DNA of 7,549 bases from Blastocatellia bacterium (lineage in GTDB: Bacteria; Acidobacteriota; Blastocatellia; Pyrinomonadales; Pyrinomonadaceae), in contig JACDAY010000306.1 in assembly GCA_013695195.1 (NCBI GenBank), forward strand, positions 1-7,549. Direction: 5' to 3'. The position numbers were made by a program, and so were the translations under genes. The notes under the pieces were generated by a model. That model had not been told where the DNA came from. It did not search any database and saw only the letters and a list, made by a program, of their open reading frames with translations. Positions 1-5,332 of the stretch are shown here, piece by piece (position 1 is the stretch's first letter; the number at the start of each line of letters is the position of its first letter).

Positions 1-57
1 AAAGACAATTAAGGGCGTTGAGAGGTCTTGAAGAATAGCGGAAAAAGTCAATTTGAA

Positions 58-72
58 TGACCGAATCGGTCA
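58..72. promoter_or_regulatory. 15-bp perfect palindrome, candidate TetR-type operator
   Basis: The sequence TGACCGAATCGGTCA has two perfect 7-base arms around one central A. This size, symmetry and GACCG...CGGTC core resemble operators bound by TetR/AcrR-family repressors (known style for that family; assignment here is inference). No regulator gene is visible, so the site probably serves a gene beyond the left edge or the small ORF that follows at 82-219. A TTGAAT at 53-58 could be a -35 box, but the matching -10 region is poor. Confidence 0.4.
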
Positions 73-81
73 AAACGATTG

Positions 82-219
82 GTGAGTGAAAACGAAAACG
101 ACAAATCCATGGTTCACGACAGGCTTCTTTTTCTCGCCGAAGATGCACGTCGAGTGTTACCCGACGCTAGTGAATTTGTTACTTTCAAAAAAAAGACTGC
201 GAACAATGATTTATCCTAA
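82..219 (+). CDS. Doubtful small ORF, 45 aa, hypothetical
   Basis: A short reading frame starts at GTG 82 (or ATG 109, giving 36 aa) and ends with TAA at 217-219. I do not recognise the product. The inferred peptide is charged, with a mixed hydrophobic/acidic middle (RLLFLAEDARRVLPDASEF) and a lysine-rich tail, and reads more like protein than a random frame. There is no Shine-Dalgarno sequence before either start. Its stop codon overlaps that of the convergent mdh gene (216-218) by two bases. It lies just downstream of the 58-72 palindrome, which could control it. It may equally be a gene remnant or chance, because 138 bases is too short to judge by eye. Confidence 0.22.
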   Translation: MSENENDKSMVHDRLLFLAEDARRVLPDASEFVTFKKKTANNDLS

Positions 220-1148
220 ATTCCAAGAATATCGATGAGTTCCTGGACCGCTCCGGCGCTTTTCTGAAGCGCGGAACGCTCGTCATTTGTCAGACTGATC
301 TCGATGATCTGCTCGATTCCGTTCTTGCCGAGTTTGACGGGAACACCGACGAAGAGATTATTAATACCGTATTCGCCTTCGAGAAAAACGGCGCACGGGA
401 GAATTTTTTTCTTGTCCTTCAAGATCGCTTCCGCCATCTCGACCGCCCCAAGGCTCGGCGCGTAGTATGCTGAACCGGTTTTCAGAAGGCCGACGATCTC
501 GGCACCGCCGTTCGCCGTACGCGCGAGGATCGCATCTATCTGATCTTTTGGAAGAAGCTCGGTAACAGGGATGCCGGCGCAGGTCGAATACCTCGGCAGC
601 GGCACCATTGTGTCGCCATGGCCTCCGAGAACAAAGGCAGTAACATTCTCAACCGAAACATCCAAAGCCTCGGCCAGAAAACAGCGCATGCGGGCCGAAT
701 CCAAAACGCCAGCCATTCCCATGACGCGGTTTTTCGGAAAGCCCGAACGGCGAAAAGCGACTTGTGTCATCGCGTCCAGCGGGTTCGAAACGACGATGAT
801 AAAAGAATTCGGAGAATACTTCGCAACTTGGTCCGTTACCTCGCCGACTATATCGGAATTCGTTTTCAGAAGATCGTCGCGGCTCATTCCCGGTTTGCGC
901 GGAAGGCCGGCGGTGATGATGACGACGTCGGAATCCGCGGTCGCTTCGTACGAGTTTGCACCGACGAGCTTTACATCAAACCCGTCGATCGGCGCCGCCT
1001 GCGCGAGATCGAGCGCCTTTCCCTGAGGAGTACCTTCGACAATATCAACCAGAACTACGTCCGCCAACTCTTTGCTCGCGATCCAATGAGCGGCCGTGGC
1101 TCCGACATTTCCGGCGCCGACGACCGTAACCTTATTCCTTCCAACCAT
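216..1148 (-). CDS. mdh: Malate dehydrogenase (LDH-like type), NAD-dependent
   Basis: This enzyme interconverts malate and oxaloacetate with NAD(H) in the cytoplasm, a TCA-cycle step. The 310-aa product has the normal length for the family and is complete. The N-terminal Rossmann fold carries the glycine motif GAGNVG at residues 11-16 and Asp35, expected to hold the NAD ribose. The substrate loop AGLPRKPGMSRDDL places Arg at 84, the mark of malate rather than lactate specificity (LDHs have Gln), with a second Arg at 90. Asn122 (SNPLD), Asp150, Arg153 and the catalytic His177 (GGHGDTMVP) are all present. The start is well supported: AGGAAGGG lies about 7 bases before the ATG. The gene stands alone, diverging from the Uma2 gene. 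A T8 run follows its stop on the minus strand, but I see no GC hairpin to make it a proper terminator. Confidence 0.97.
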   Translation of the reverse strand: MVGRNKVTVVGAGNVGATAAHWIASKELADVVLVDIVEGTPQGKALDLAQAAPIDGFDVKLVGANSYEATADSDVVIITAGLPRKPGMSRDDLLKTNSDIVGEVTDQVAKYSPNSFIIVVSNPLDAMTQVAFRRSGFPKNRVMGMAGVLDSARMRCFLAEALDVSVENVTAFVLGGHGDTMVPLPRYSTCAGIPVTELLPKDQIDAILARTANGGAEIVGLLKTGSAYYAPSLGAVEMAEAILKDKKKILPCAVFLEGEYGINNLFVGVPVKLGKNGIEQIIEISLTNDERSALQKSAGAVQELIDILGI

Positions 1149-1193
1149 TTTTATCCCTTCCTATTGTGAATATTTGCGTAAAATGAAAACAGT

Positions 1194-1222
1194 ATTTTGG
1201 CATAGTTGACCGCAAACGGCAA
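1194..1222 (-). promoter_or_regulatory. Candidate sigma70-type promoter for mdh
   Basis: On the minus strand, TTGCCG (plus 1217-1222) is followed after exactly 17 bases by CAAAAT (plus 1194-1199). Each box matches four of six consensus positions. Transcription would begin near 1187, leaving a leader of about 40 bases that contains the mdh ribosome binding site. This is a by-eye match only. Confidence 0.3.
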
Positions 1223-1234
1223 AAGAGCCATCAT
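1206..1234 (+). promoter_or_regulatory. Candidate promoter for the Uma2 gene
   Basis: TTGACC (1206-1211, five of six matches) is followed after 17 bases by CATCAT (1229-1234, four of six). The predicted transcription start, near 1241, is only about five bases before the ATG at 1246, so the mRNA would be almost leaderless. That fits the missing ribosome binding site. Its -35 box lies back to back with the proposed mdh -35 box, together making the interrupted inverted repeat at 1206-1222. Confidence 0.28.
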
Positions 1235-1245
1235 ATTGCAAAGAT

Positions 1246-1857
1246 ATGGTAACCGCACTGCCCAGACAAAAATATTCATTGGAAGAATACTTCGAACTCG
1301 AGAAAAATTCGGAAGAGAAGCTTGAGTTTTGGGATGGAAATGTTTGGTCGATGTCGGGAGCGAGTCCCGTACACGAGCGAATAGTAATAAACGTTGGCGG
1401 ACATTTACGTGACTTGCTGCGCGACCGAAAATGCTCGGTTTTTGGTTCTAATCTCAAGGTCAAGGTTCCGGTTTACTCACCGTATCGTTACCCTGATCTT
1501 TCTGTTTATTGCGGTGAAGGCGTTTTTGAATCTATGGGCGGTTTAGAAGTTTTGACGAATCCGCAAATGATCATTGAGGTTCTTTCTCTTTCGACCGAAG
1601 CATTCGACCGGGGCGAAAAATTTACATATTACAAGTCGATTCCGAGTTTTACCGAGTATTTGTTGGTTGCGACAAACCGTCCTAATATTACTCAATTTAT
1701 AAAACGTAGCGAGAGTGAGTGGGTGCACAGGGAGGCTAACGGCTTGGAAGCAACGTTATCGCTGGGGGCATTTGCTGCCGAACTTTTGCTTTCGGAAATT
1801 TATTTGGATATAGAGTTTCCGGAACCGAAATCGAATCTCCTATTGGTGGATCGATAA
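1246..1857 (+). CDS. Uma2 family protein (restriction endonuclease-like fold, former DUF820)
   Basis: The 203-aa product matches the Uma2 family, whose members have a PD-(D/E)XK nuclease-like fold, are often present in many copies in cyanobacteria, Acidobacteriota and Chloroflexi, and mostly have no proven role. The N-terminal stretch YSLEEYFELE...KLEFWDGNVWSMSGAS (residues 10-40) and HERIVINV (43-50) are typical. Likely active-site positions are Asp84 in RYPDLSVY, Glu111 in MIIEVLS and the charged run DRGEKF at 121-126. SFTEYLLV (134-141) is the usual family motif after it. Length is near normal, though the tail after residue 180 looks poorly conserved. No Shine-Dalgarno sequence precedes the ATG. 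The gene is visibly richer in A/T than mdh, compatible with a separate history. It is followed closely by a terminator. No methylase or antitoxin accompanies it. Confidence 0.9.
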   Translation: MVTALPRQKYSLEEYFELEKNSEEKLEFWDGNVWSMSGASPVHERIVINVGGHLRDLLRDRKCSVFGSNLKVKVPVYSPYRYPDLSVYCGEGVFESMGGLEVLTNPQMIIEVLSLSTEAFDRGEKFTYYKSIPSFTEYLLVATNRPNITQFIKRSESEWVHREANGLEATLSLGAFAAELLLSEIYLDIEFPEPKSNLLLVDR

Positions 1858-1874
1858 AAATAAAAGTAGAAAAA

Positions 1875-1904
1875 GCCCGATGCGCTCTCCCCTTCGCATC
1901 GGGC
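1875..1904. terminator. Bidirectional intrinsic terminator
   Basis: GCCCGATGCG (1875-1884) pairs perfectly with CGCATCGGGC (1895-1904) around a 10-base loop. An A run precedes the stem (1870-1874) and TTTT follows at 1906-1909, so it can stop transcription from both sides. It sits 17 bases after the Uma2 stop codon and 54 bases beyond the end of the convergent exported-protein gene at 1959. Confidence 0.85.
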
Positions 1905-1958
1905 CTTTTCAAAATGGCCGCCGATTGTTTTACCAACGACCAAACTTATAAAATATTT

Positions 1959-2573
1959 TCAATAATCGCGAACCGGCAGGATAAGTTCCCGCCCTAATTC
2001 GATTTCAAATTCTTCATCGGTCCTTATACGGACATCTTTGCCCTTTCGGAAAATTGCAATTCCCGTTCCTACTCCGGCTCCGATACCGGCACCGATCAAT
2101 GCACCTTTGTCGGCTTTCGAAACCGCACCTGCGACCGCTCCGAGGGCTGTTCCACCTAAAACCGACAGTATGTTAAACGTCTGAGTTGACGTTACAGTAA
2201 TTTCATTCACCAAATGCCCGTCGATCTTCCGTTTCTGACTATTATCAAAATTGATAGTTTCAAACCGGACTTTCATCTCTCCGTTATGCCCGCCGATTGC
2301 CGCGCTGGAAACTTGCACGATTCTTCCTTCTACAATGGTCCCCGCCGGCAAAACTACGGCCTTCCTTATAGATAAGGGTCTCGAGACAGTCGTGGTAAAA
2401 GTGTCGTTAACGGACGAAACTTTCGAGCTGATCTCCGAATCCATACGCAGATAAATTTTAGTTCCAGCCGGTAGCCGGTATATCGAATCGCTCTGAGCAG
2501 TTACCGATATTAAATTTGCAAAGACCAAATAAAGAACTGCGAAGATTTTGGTTCCATTAACATAGAATCTCAT
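1959..2573 (-). CDS. Exported hypothetical protein with C-terminal glycine-zipper segment
   Basis: The 204-aa product begins with a clear signal peptide: basic MRFYVNGTK, hydrophobic IFAVLYLVFANLIS, and a likely cleavage after VTA26. The mature part has two beta-rich stretches with an LPAGT motif repeated at residues 34-38 and 75-79, the second reading LPAGTIVEGRIVQV. A glycine/alanine-rich segment follows at about 139-174 (ALGAVAGAV...GALIGAGIGAGVGTG), which looks like a glycine zipper able to pack against or insert into a membrane. The tail ends in RTDEEFEIEL. I chose ATG 2573 because GGAGG lies four bases upstream and the signal peptide starts there; an ATG at 2618 would add 15 residues in front of it and has no such support. 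The family resembles exported proteins I associate with Acidobacteriota, but no function is known to me. It could be an envelope or outer-membrane-associated protein. Confidence 0.8.
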   Translation of the reverse strand: MRFYVNGTKIFAVLYLVFANLISVTAQSDSIYRLPAGTKIYLRMDSEISSKVSSVNDTFTTTVSRPLSIRKAVVLPAGTIVEGRIVQVSSAAIGGHNGEMKVRFETINFDNSQKRKIDGHLVNEITVTSTQTFNILSVLGGTALGAVAGAVSKADKGALIGAGIGAGVGTGIAIFRKGKDVRIRTDEEFEIELGRELILPVRDY

Positions 2574-2830
2574 CCGACCTCCATCTTCGCGGATTCTCAA
2601 ACAACATCCGAGAAGCATATTGGCAATGGCCGTGCCATTACCTCAAGTAAACCTAAAAAATACTAAAAGCCCTTGTATTCCCGCATTTTACAATCAGGGG
2701 TCAGTTGTTGTCCATCTATATAAGTTACATTATGGTCTACCATCTGCACGAAATGCGCAGGGGCCAGTGCAGCTGCAGTAGAGGAGTTAGCAAAAAAACT
2801 TATTTAATGCCTGTTGCCGCCGCCCGATGC
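2574..2830. other. 257-base gap between two minus-strand genes
   Basis: I see no convincing gene, terminator or promoter here. Two small symmetrical sequences occur: ATGGTCTACCAT (5-base arms) near 2732-2743 and the perfect 10-mer TGCAGCTGCA at 2768-2777. Both are short enough to be chance. A run of seven T on the minus strand (A run near 2793) follows the upstream gene's end by about 35 bases but has no clear hairpin before it. Confidence 0.4.
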
Positions 2831-3421
2831 CTACTGAAGAATAGGATGGCCGCCGCCCTGGCTGTGATCGGCAGTTTGGCTGTATCTGCGGCGGTCATTA
2901 TGAAAAAGAACGAGATGTTCTCCTTCGTACCTAACGAGATCGGAAACTCTTTGAAAATCTTTCGAATGATCGGCAATGAGAAAAGCACCGGGATTAAATG
3001 CGATGACCATTCCGGCGGCATAAATGTATCCACCCTGATCGTAACCGGTGCCAGCATATTGTGCAGCTCCGACCGCCACGTCGGGAGAATATTTGCCTTG
3101 GCTGTCAGTGTTTCTATCGGCCCTGGCAATAAAAATGGAATAATCCGAATAGCTCAGGCGCCGGTTATATCCGTTTTTGCGCGAAACCGCGAAAAGGTTT
3201 ATCAAGCCCCTGTCGATAGCCGAAAGCATTGCCGCCGACGGGCGGTTAACACCGTAAACATTTGCACCTTTGGGAGAACGGGCGGCGAAAGCGAATCTGT
3301 CGCCCGAAACGCTTTGAGCCTTTGCCACCACCTGCCGGTTCTGTGCGCCCGCTTCATGAAACGTCGCAAGGAAAGCTAAGGACATGAAAGCGGCCTGTAT
3401 CAAAAAATTGTATCTTTTCAT
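2831..3421 (-). CDS. Exported hypothetical protein, 196 aa, unknown family
   Basis: The start is strongly supported: AAAGGAG lies 7-8 bases before the ATG at 3421. The product opens with a signal peptide (MKRYNF, then a hydrophobic core LIQAAFMSLAFLATF) with probable cleavage after AGA26, before QNRQ, so it should reach the periplasm or beyond. The mature protein has no membrane segment I can see apart from a mildly hydrophobic AAGMVIAFNPGAFLIA at 135-150. The C-terminal third is dense in motif-like residues: DHSKDFQRVSDLVRYEGEH at 151-169, LFHNDRRRY at 172-180 and TADHSQGGGHPILQ at 183-196. The clustering of His, Asp and Glu could mean metal binding, but no known metalloprotease signature (such as HEXXH) is present. 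I do not recognise a function. A 224-aa frame on the opposite strand overlaps it and is a shadow. Confidence 0.82.
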   Translation of the reverse strand: MKRYNFLIQAAFMSLAFLATFHEAGAQNRQVVAKAQSVSGDRFAFAARSPKGANVYGVNRPSAAMLSAIDRGLINLFAVSRKNGYNRRLSYSDYSIFIARADRNTDSQGKYSPDVAVGAAQYAGTGYDQGGYIYAAGMVIAFNPGAFLIADHSKDFQRVSDLVRYEGEHLVLFHNDRRRYSQTADHSQGGGHPILQ

Positions 3422-3447
3422 TTTAAACTCCTTTCAAACCAGTAGGA

Positions 3448-3488
3448 ATAAAGGGCAAGCCTCGTGAGGATAAAGGGCAAGCCTCGTG
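3448..3488. repeat. Tandem duplication of a 19-mer upstream of an exported-protein gene
   Basis: ATAAAGGGCAAGCCTCGTG occurs twice without mismatch, at 3448-3466 and 3470-3488, with a 22-base period. The copies lie between the tRNA terminator and the ribosome binding site of the minus-strand gene starting at 3421, in its probable promoter or 5' leader. On the minus strand each copy reads CACGAGGCTTGCCCTTTAT and includes TTGCCC, which could serve as a -35 box, but I find no well-spaced -10 box. Confidence 0.75.
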
Positions 3489-3495
3489 CCAAATG

Positions 3496-3525
3496 AAAAA
3501 AGCCTCACATCGGCGAAGCTTTTTT
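3496..3525 (-). terminator. Intrinsic terminator after tRNA-Leu
   Basis: Read on the minus strand, AAAAAAGCTTC pairs with GAGGCTTTTTT around the loop GCCGATGT. The 11-pair stem includes one U-G wobble and ends in six U. On the plus strand the same wobble becomes a C-A mismatch, so the structure favours the minus strand, the direction of the tRNA gene that ends 15 bases earlier. It also insulates the exported-protein gene downstream. Confidence 0.75.
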
Positions 3526-3540
3526 AGACAAATATTTGAA

Positions 3541-3627
3541 TGGTACTGAGGGCGGGAATCGAACCCGCACGCCCCTAAGGGCACAGGATTTTAAGTCCTG
3601 GGCGTCTACCAATTCCGCCACCTCAGC
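3541..3627 (-). tRNA. tRNA-Leu (anticodon UAA), CCA encoded
   Basis: The 87-base minus-strand gene folds as a class II tRNA. The acceptor stem is GCTGAGG/CCTCAGT (first pair G-U), the D arm GCG...CGC contains AATTGGTAGA, and the anticodon stem AGGA/TCCT encloses the loop CTTAAAA with anticodon TAA at plus positions 3591-3593. The long variable arm GCCC/GGGC is that expected for leucine. The T arm is GCGGG-TTCGATT-CCCGC, followed by discriminator A and a genomically encoded CCA. It decodes UUA (and UUG by wobble). It is apparently a single-gene transcript, closed by the terminator at 3496-3525; its own promoter is not clear to me. Confidence 0.97.
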
Positions 3628-3701
3628 ACGATTTAAGAGATTAACATGAGTTTATTCAAGTTCAAAACACTGCCGAAATAGGCGCTGACGAAGTTTCGCT
3701 G

Positions 3702-3732
3702 ATGACAAAACGAAGACAGGCTGTGCTATTAT
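3702..3732 (+). promoter_or_regulatory. Candidate extended -10 promoter for the NfeD-like gene
   Basis: TGCTATTAT at 3724-3732 fits an extended -10 element (TG, one base, then TATTAT, five of six matches). ATGACA at 3702-3707 (five of six) could be the -35 box, although the 19-base spacing is long; extended -10 promoters tolerate a poor -35. The predicted leader is about 30 bases, and no Shine-Dalgarno sequence lies near the ATG at 3769. Confidence 0.4.
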
Positions 3733-3768
3733 TGCCGGGAAAGGAAACAGAATTAACTGATATAAAAA

Positions 3769-4245
3769 ATGGAACAACTCGGGTGGATATTGTGGCTTGT
3801 TATCGGCATTATCTTAATTATTGCCGAGGTCTTTACGCTTGGCTTCGTGCTGCTGTGGTTCGGCGTCGGCGCGATAGCCGCGGCTTTGGCCGGTTTTCTC
3901 GGTGCTCCGTTTGTTTTCCAGTTTCTCATTTTCGCCCTGGTTTCAATTGCTCTTACGGCAATGTCTCGAACGATTTTTGCCAAATATCTGTCTCACAGTG
4001 ACGAAAACACACTGAAAATGGGGGTTGACTCGCTGCCTGGACAGGTCGGAACCGTTACGCTTGGCAGCAAGGGCGCCATGCAGGAAGGGGCGGTCAAAGT
4101 TTACGGCTCCACGTGGACCGCCTTTCCGATAGATGGGGAAACAGAATTGGTCGAAGGCGAAAAGGTCGAGGTAGTAAGTGTAAAAGGGTCTTCAATTTAT
4201 GTAAGAAGGATTTCGAATGAATTGCCGGAGTGGAGAAACGAGTAA
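3769..4245 (+). CDS. NfeD-like integral membrane protein with OB-fold domain
   Basis: The 158-aa product has the layout of the short NfeD class (NfeD1b/YbbK type). Closely spaced hydrophobic membrane segments lie at about residues 6-22, 26-44 and 47-65. After a polar linker (SHSDENTLKMG), a soluble beta-barrel of the NfeD OB-fold type covers about 90-148; its marks are GQVGTV, GAVKVYGSTWTAFPIDGE and GEKVEVVSVKGSSIYVRRI. Family members usually work with a stomatin/slipin (SPFH) protein in membrane quality control or microdomain assembly, and are often encoded beside it. No such partner is adjacent: the next gene is convergent and unrelated. The membrane-bound serine protease domain of long NfeD proteins is absent, as expected for this class. 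The start at 3769 lacks a Shine-Dalgarno sequence but places the first membrane segment correctly. Confidence 0.9.
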   Translation: MEQLGWILWLVIGIILIIAEVFTLGFVLLWFGVGAIAAALAGFLGAPFVFQFLIFALVSIALTAMSRTIFAKYLSHSDENTLKMGVDSLPGQVGTVTLGSKGAMQEGAVKVYGSTWTAFPIDGETELVEGEKVEVVSVKGSSIYVRRISNELPEWRNE

Positions 4246-4259
4246 GAGCGTGTCAGAAT

Positions 4260-4280
4260 CCCGGGCGATCGTGATCCGGG
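4260..4280. terminator. Weak hairpin between convergent NfeD-like and PP2C genes
   Basis: CCCGG (4260-4264) can pair with CCGGG (4276-4280) around an 11-base loop. The stem is short and no real T run follows on either strand. The position, 14 bases after the NfeD-like stop in a convergent 69-base gap, is where a terminator would be expected, but the structure itself is unconvincing. Confidence 0.25.
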
Positions 4281-4314
4281 TCTAACTTCTAAGATATTCA
4301 CGTCAGCTTGAGCT

Positions 4315-5250
4315 TTACAAAATCTCAGCCATTTCCTGGTCAGCCGTATCGTGAATATTGCCAAGGTCTATCAATTCAAGCTGGACTTCCTCGCCGGACG
4401 GATCGGGTAAATTTTCGCCCGTAAGTTTCGCAAGTATCACCGTTATATTATCCTCGCCGCCATTCTCGTTCGCCTCTTTCACAAGGTCTGCGCAAGCTAT
4501 TTCAAGATGCTCAAGGTTTTCGACGACAATCTTCTGCATGCTTGCGGCGCTCACCTTATTTGATAGTCCATCACTGCAAAGCAGCACGACATCATCCCTG
4601 CTCGGAGCCAGTCTAGCTGAAATAGGATAGATCTCGTTCTGGGCGCCGAGGGCCTGCAAGATGACATTTTTGAGAGTGTGCGTTTCGGCCTCTTCGGCAG
4701 ATATCTGCTGCGCGTCGATCAACTGCTGCACAAGTGACTGGTCCTTTGTTACCTGGTATATCTTACCGCTTCGAACGAGGTAGGCGCGGCTGTCGCCGAC
4801 CTGGATAATATCGACAGCATCAGGCGTTACTCCCAATCCTGTAAAAGTAGCGCCCATGCCTTGATATTGCGGGTCGGTACGGCCCTGCTGATGAATCAGA
4901 TAGTTGGCGTAAAGAGTGGCATCGTATAATTTAGAAACGAGGTGGTGATCGTAGGTTTCGGGAGTGAGAGTTTCATCAAGATCTTCAGTGAGGAGTTTTT
5001 CGCAGATGGATTCCACAGCCATTTTGCTGGCAACTTCTCCGGCCAACGCTCCGCCCATGCCGTCCGAAACTGCCAAAACGATGCCGTTATCATCTACCTC
5101 GAAATTCTGGCTTTCGATAACGAACTCACCATCCGCCTGTTCGCCCGTCCAGGCCTTTGAAAGCGAGATATTTAACAGAAGATAATTGTCTTCGTTGCCC
5201 TTGCGAACGCGGCCTATATGGGAAGTTGCGTGTATCTCGACAGTTACCAT
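4315..5250 (-). CDS. PP2C-family (PPM) serine/threonine protein phosphatase
   Basis: This metal-dependent phosphatase removes phosphate from Ser/Thr residues of proteins and normally opposes Hanks-type kinases such as PknB. The 311-aa product is complete and keeps the PPM motifs in order: RKGNEDN (16-22, Asp21), AVSDGMGG (60-67, Asp63), GMGATFTGL (131-139), QVGDSRAYLV (150-159), CSDGLSN (225-231, Asp227) and GGEDNITV (264-271, Asp267). All four metal-binding aspartates are present, so it should be active. Between the first two motifs lies an insertion of about 35 residues (27-57), and an acidic tail of about 35 residues follows the domain. No membrane segment or kinase gene is visible. I chose ATG 5250; a TTG at 5298 would add 16 residues that are only translated heptamer repeat. 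There is no Shine-Dalgarno sequence. The gene lies 79 bases after metB on the same strand and may be cotranscribed. Confidence 0.95.
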   Translation of the reverse strand: MVTVEIHATSHIGRVRKGNEDNYLLLNISLSKAWTGEQADGEFVIESQNFEVDDNGIVLAVSDGMGGALAGEVASKMAVESICEKLLTEDLDETLTPETYDHHLVSKLYDATLYANYLIHQQGRTDPQYQGMGATFTGLGVTPDAVDIIQVGDSRAYLVRSGKIYQVTKDQSLVQQLIDAQQISAEEAETHTLKNVILQALGAQNEIYPISARLAPSRDDVVLLCSDGLSNKVSAASMQKIVVENLEHLEIACADLVKEANENGGEDNITVILAKLTGENLPDPSGEEVQLELIDLGNIHDTADQEMAEIL

Positions 5251-5257
5251 AATAAAT

Positions 5258-5332
5258 GAGTCAAGAGTTCGGAGTCGAGAGTCTTGAGTCAAAATCAAAA
5301 GCTCTCGACTCGAGACTCACAACTCTCGACTA
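5258..5332. repeat. Heptanucleotide repeats (GAGTCNN) in two inverted blocks
   Basis: Five consecutive heptamers on the plus strand (GAGTCAA, GAGTTCG, GAGTCGA, GAGTCTT, GAGTCAA at 5258-5292) are followed by a 12-base spacer. A second block then runs in the opposite sense: TCGACTC, GAGACTC, ACAACTC and a degenerate TCGACTA at 5305-5332. The three innermost heptamers of each block are complementary at 6/7, 6/7 and 5/7 positions, so the RNA could form a long imperfect hairpin. The array fills almost the whole gap between the cystathionine enzyme and the phosphatase, and its last unit supplies the TAG stop (5330-5332) of the former. Without a U run it is not a standard terminator. Confidence 0.85.

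Noticed and set aside
187..215. T8 run after mdh as an intrinsic terminator
   Set aside because: No GC-rich hairpin precedes the run on the minus strand.
571..1169. Two plus-strand frames of 151 and 183 aa across mdh
   Set aside because: They lie antisense to an unmistakable malate dehydrogenase and have Arg/Ser-rich compositions typical of shadow frames in GC-rich coding DNA.
1246..1857. Uma2 protein as part of a restriction-modification or defence system
   Set aside because: No methyltransferase, helicase, antitoxin or other partner gene is adjacent; Uma2 proteins commonly occur alone.
2768..2777. TGCAGCTGCA perfect 10-bp palindrome as an operator
   Set aside because: It is short, made of overlapping common words, and lies 190 bases from the next start codon, so chance is the better explanation.
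2705..3379. Long 224-aa plus-strand frame opposite the exported-protein gene
   Set aside because: The minus-strand frame has a strong ribosome binding site, a signal peptide and motif-like C-terminus; the plus frame has none of these and is rich in Cys/Arg as expected of an antisense shadow.
5251..5298. N-terminal extension of the phosphatase from TTG 5298
   Set aside because: The added residues are merely the translated heptamer repeat; the PPM domain begins normally at ATG 5250.
5258..5332. CRISPR-like array
   Set aside because: The repeat unit is 7 bases with no spacers, and there are no cas genes in the window.
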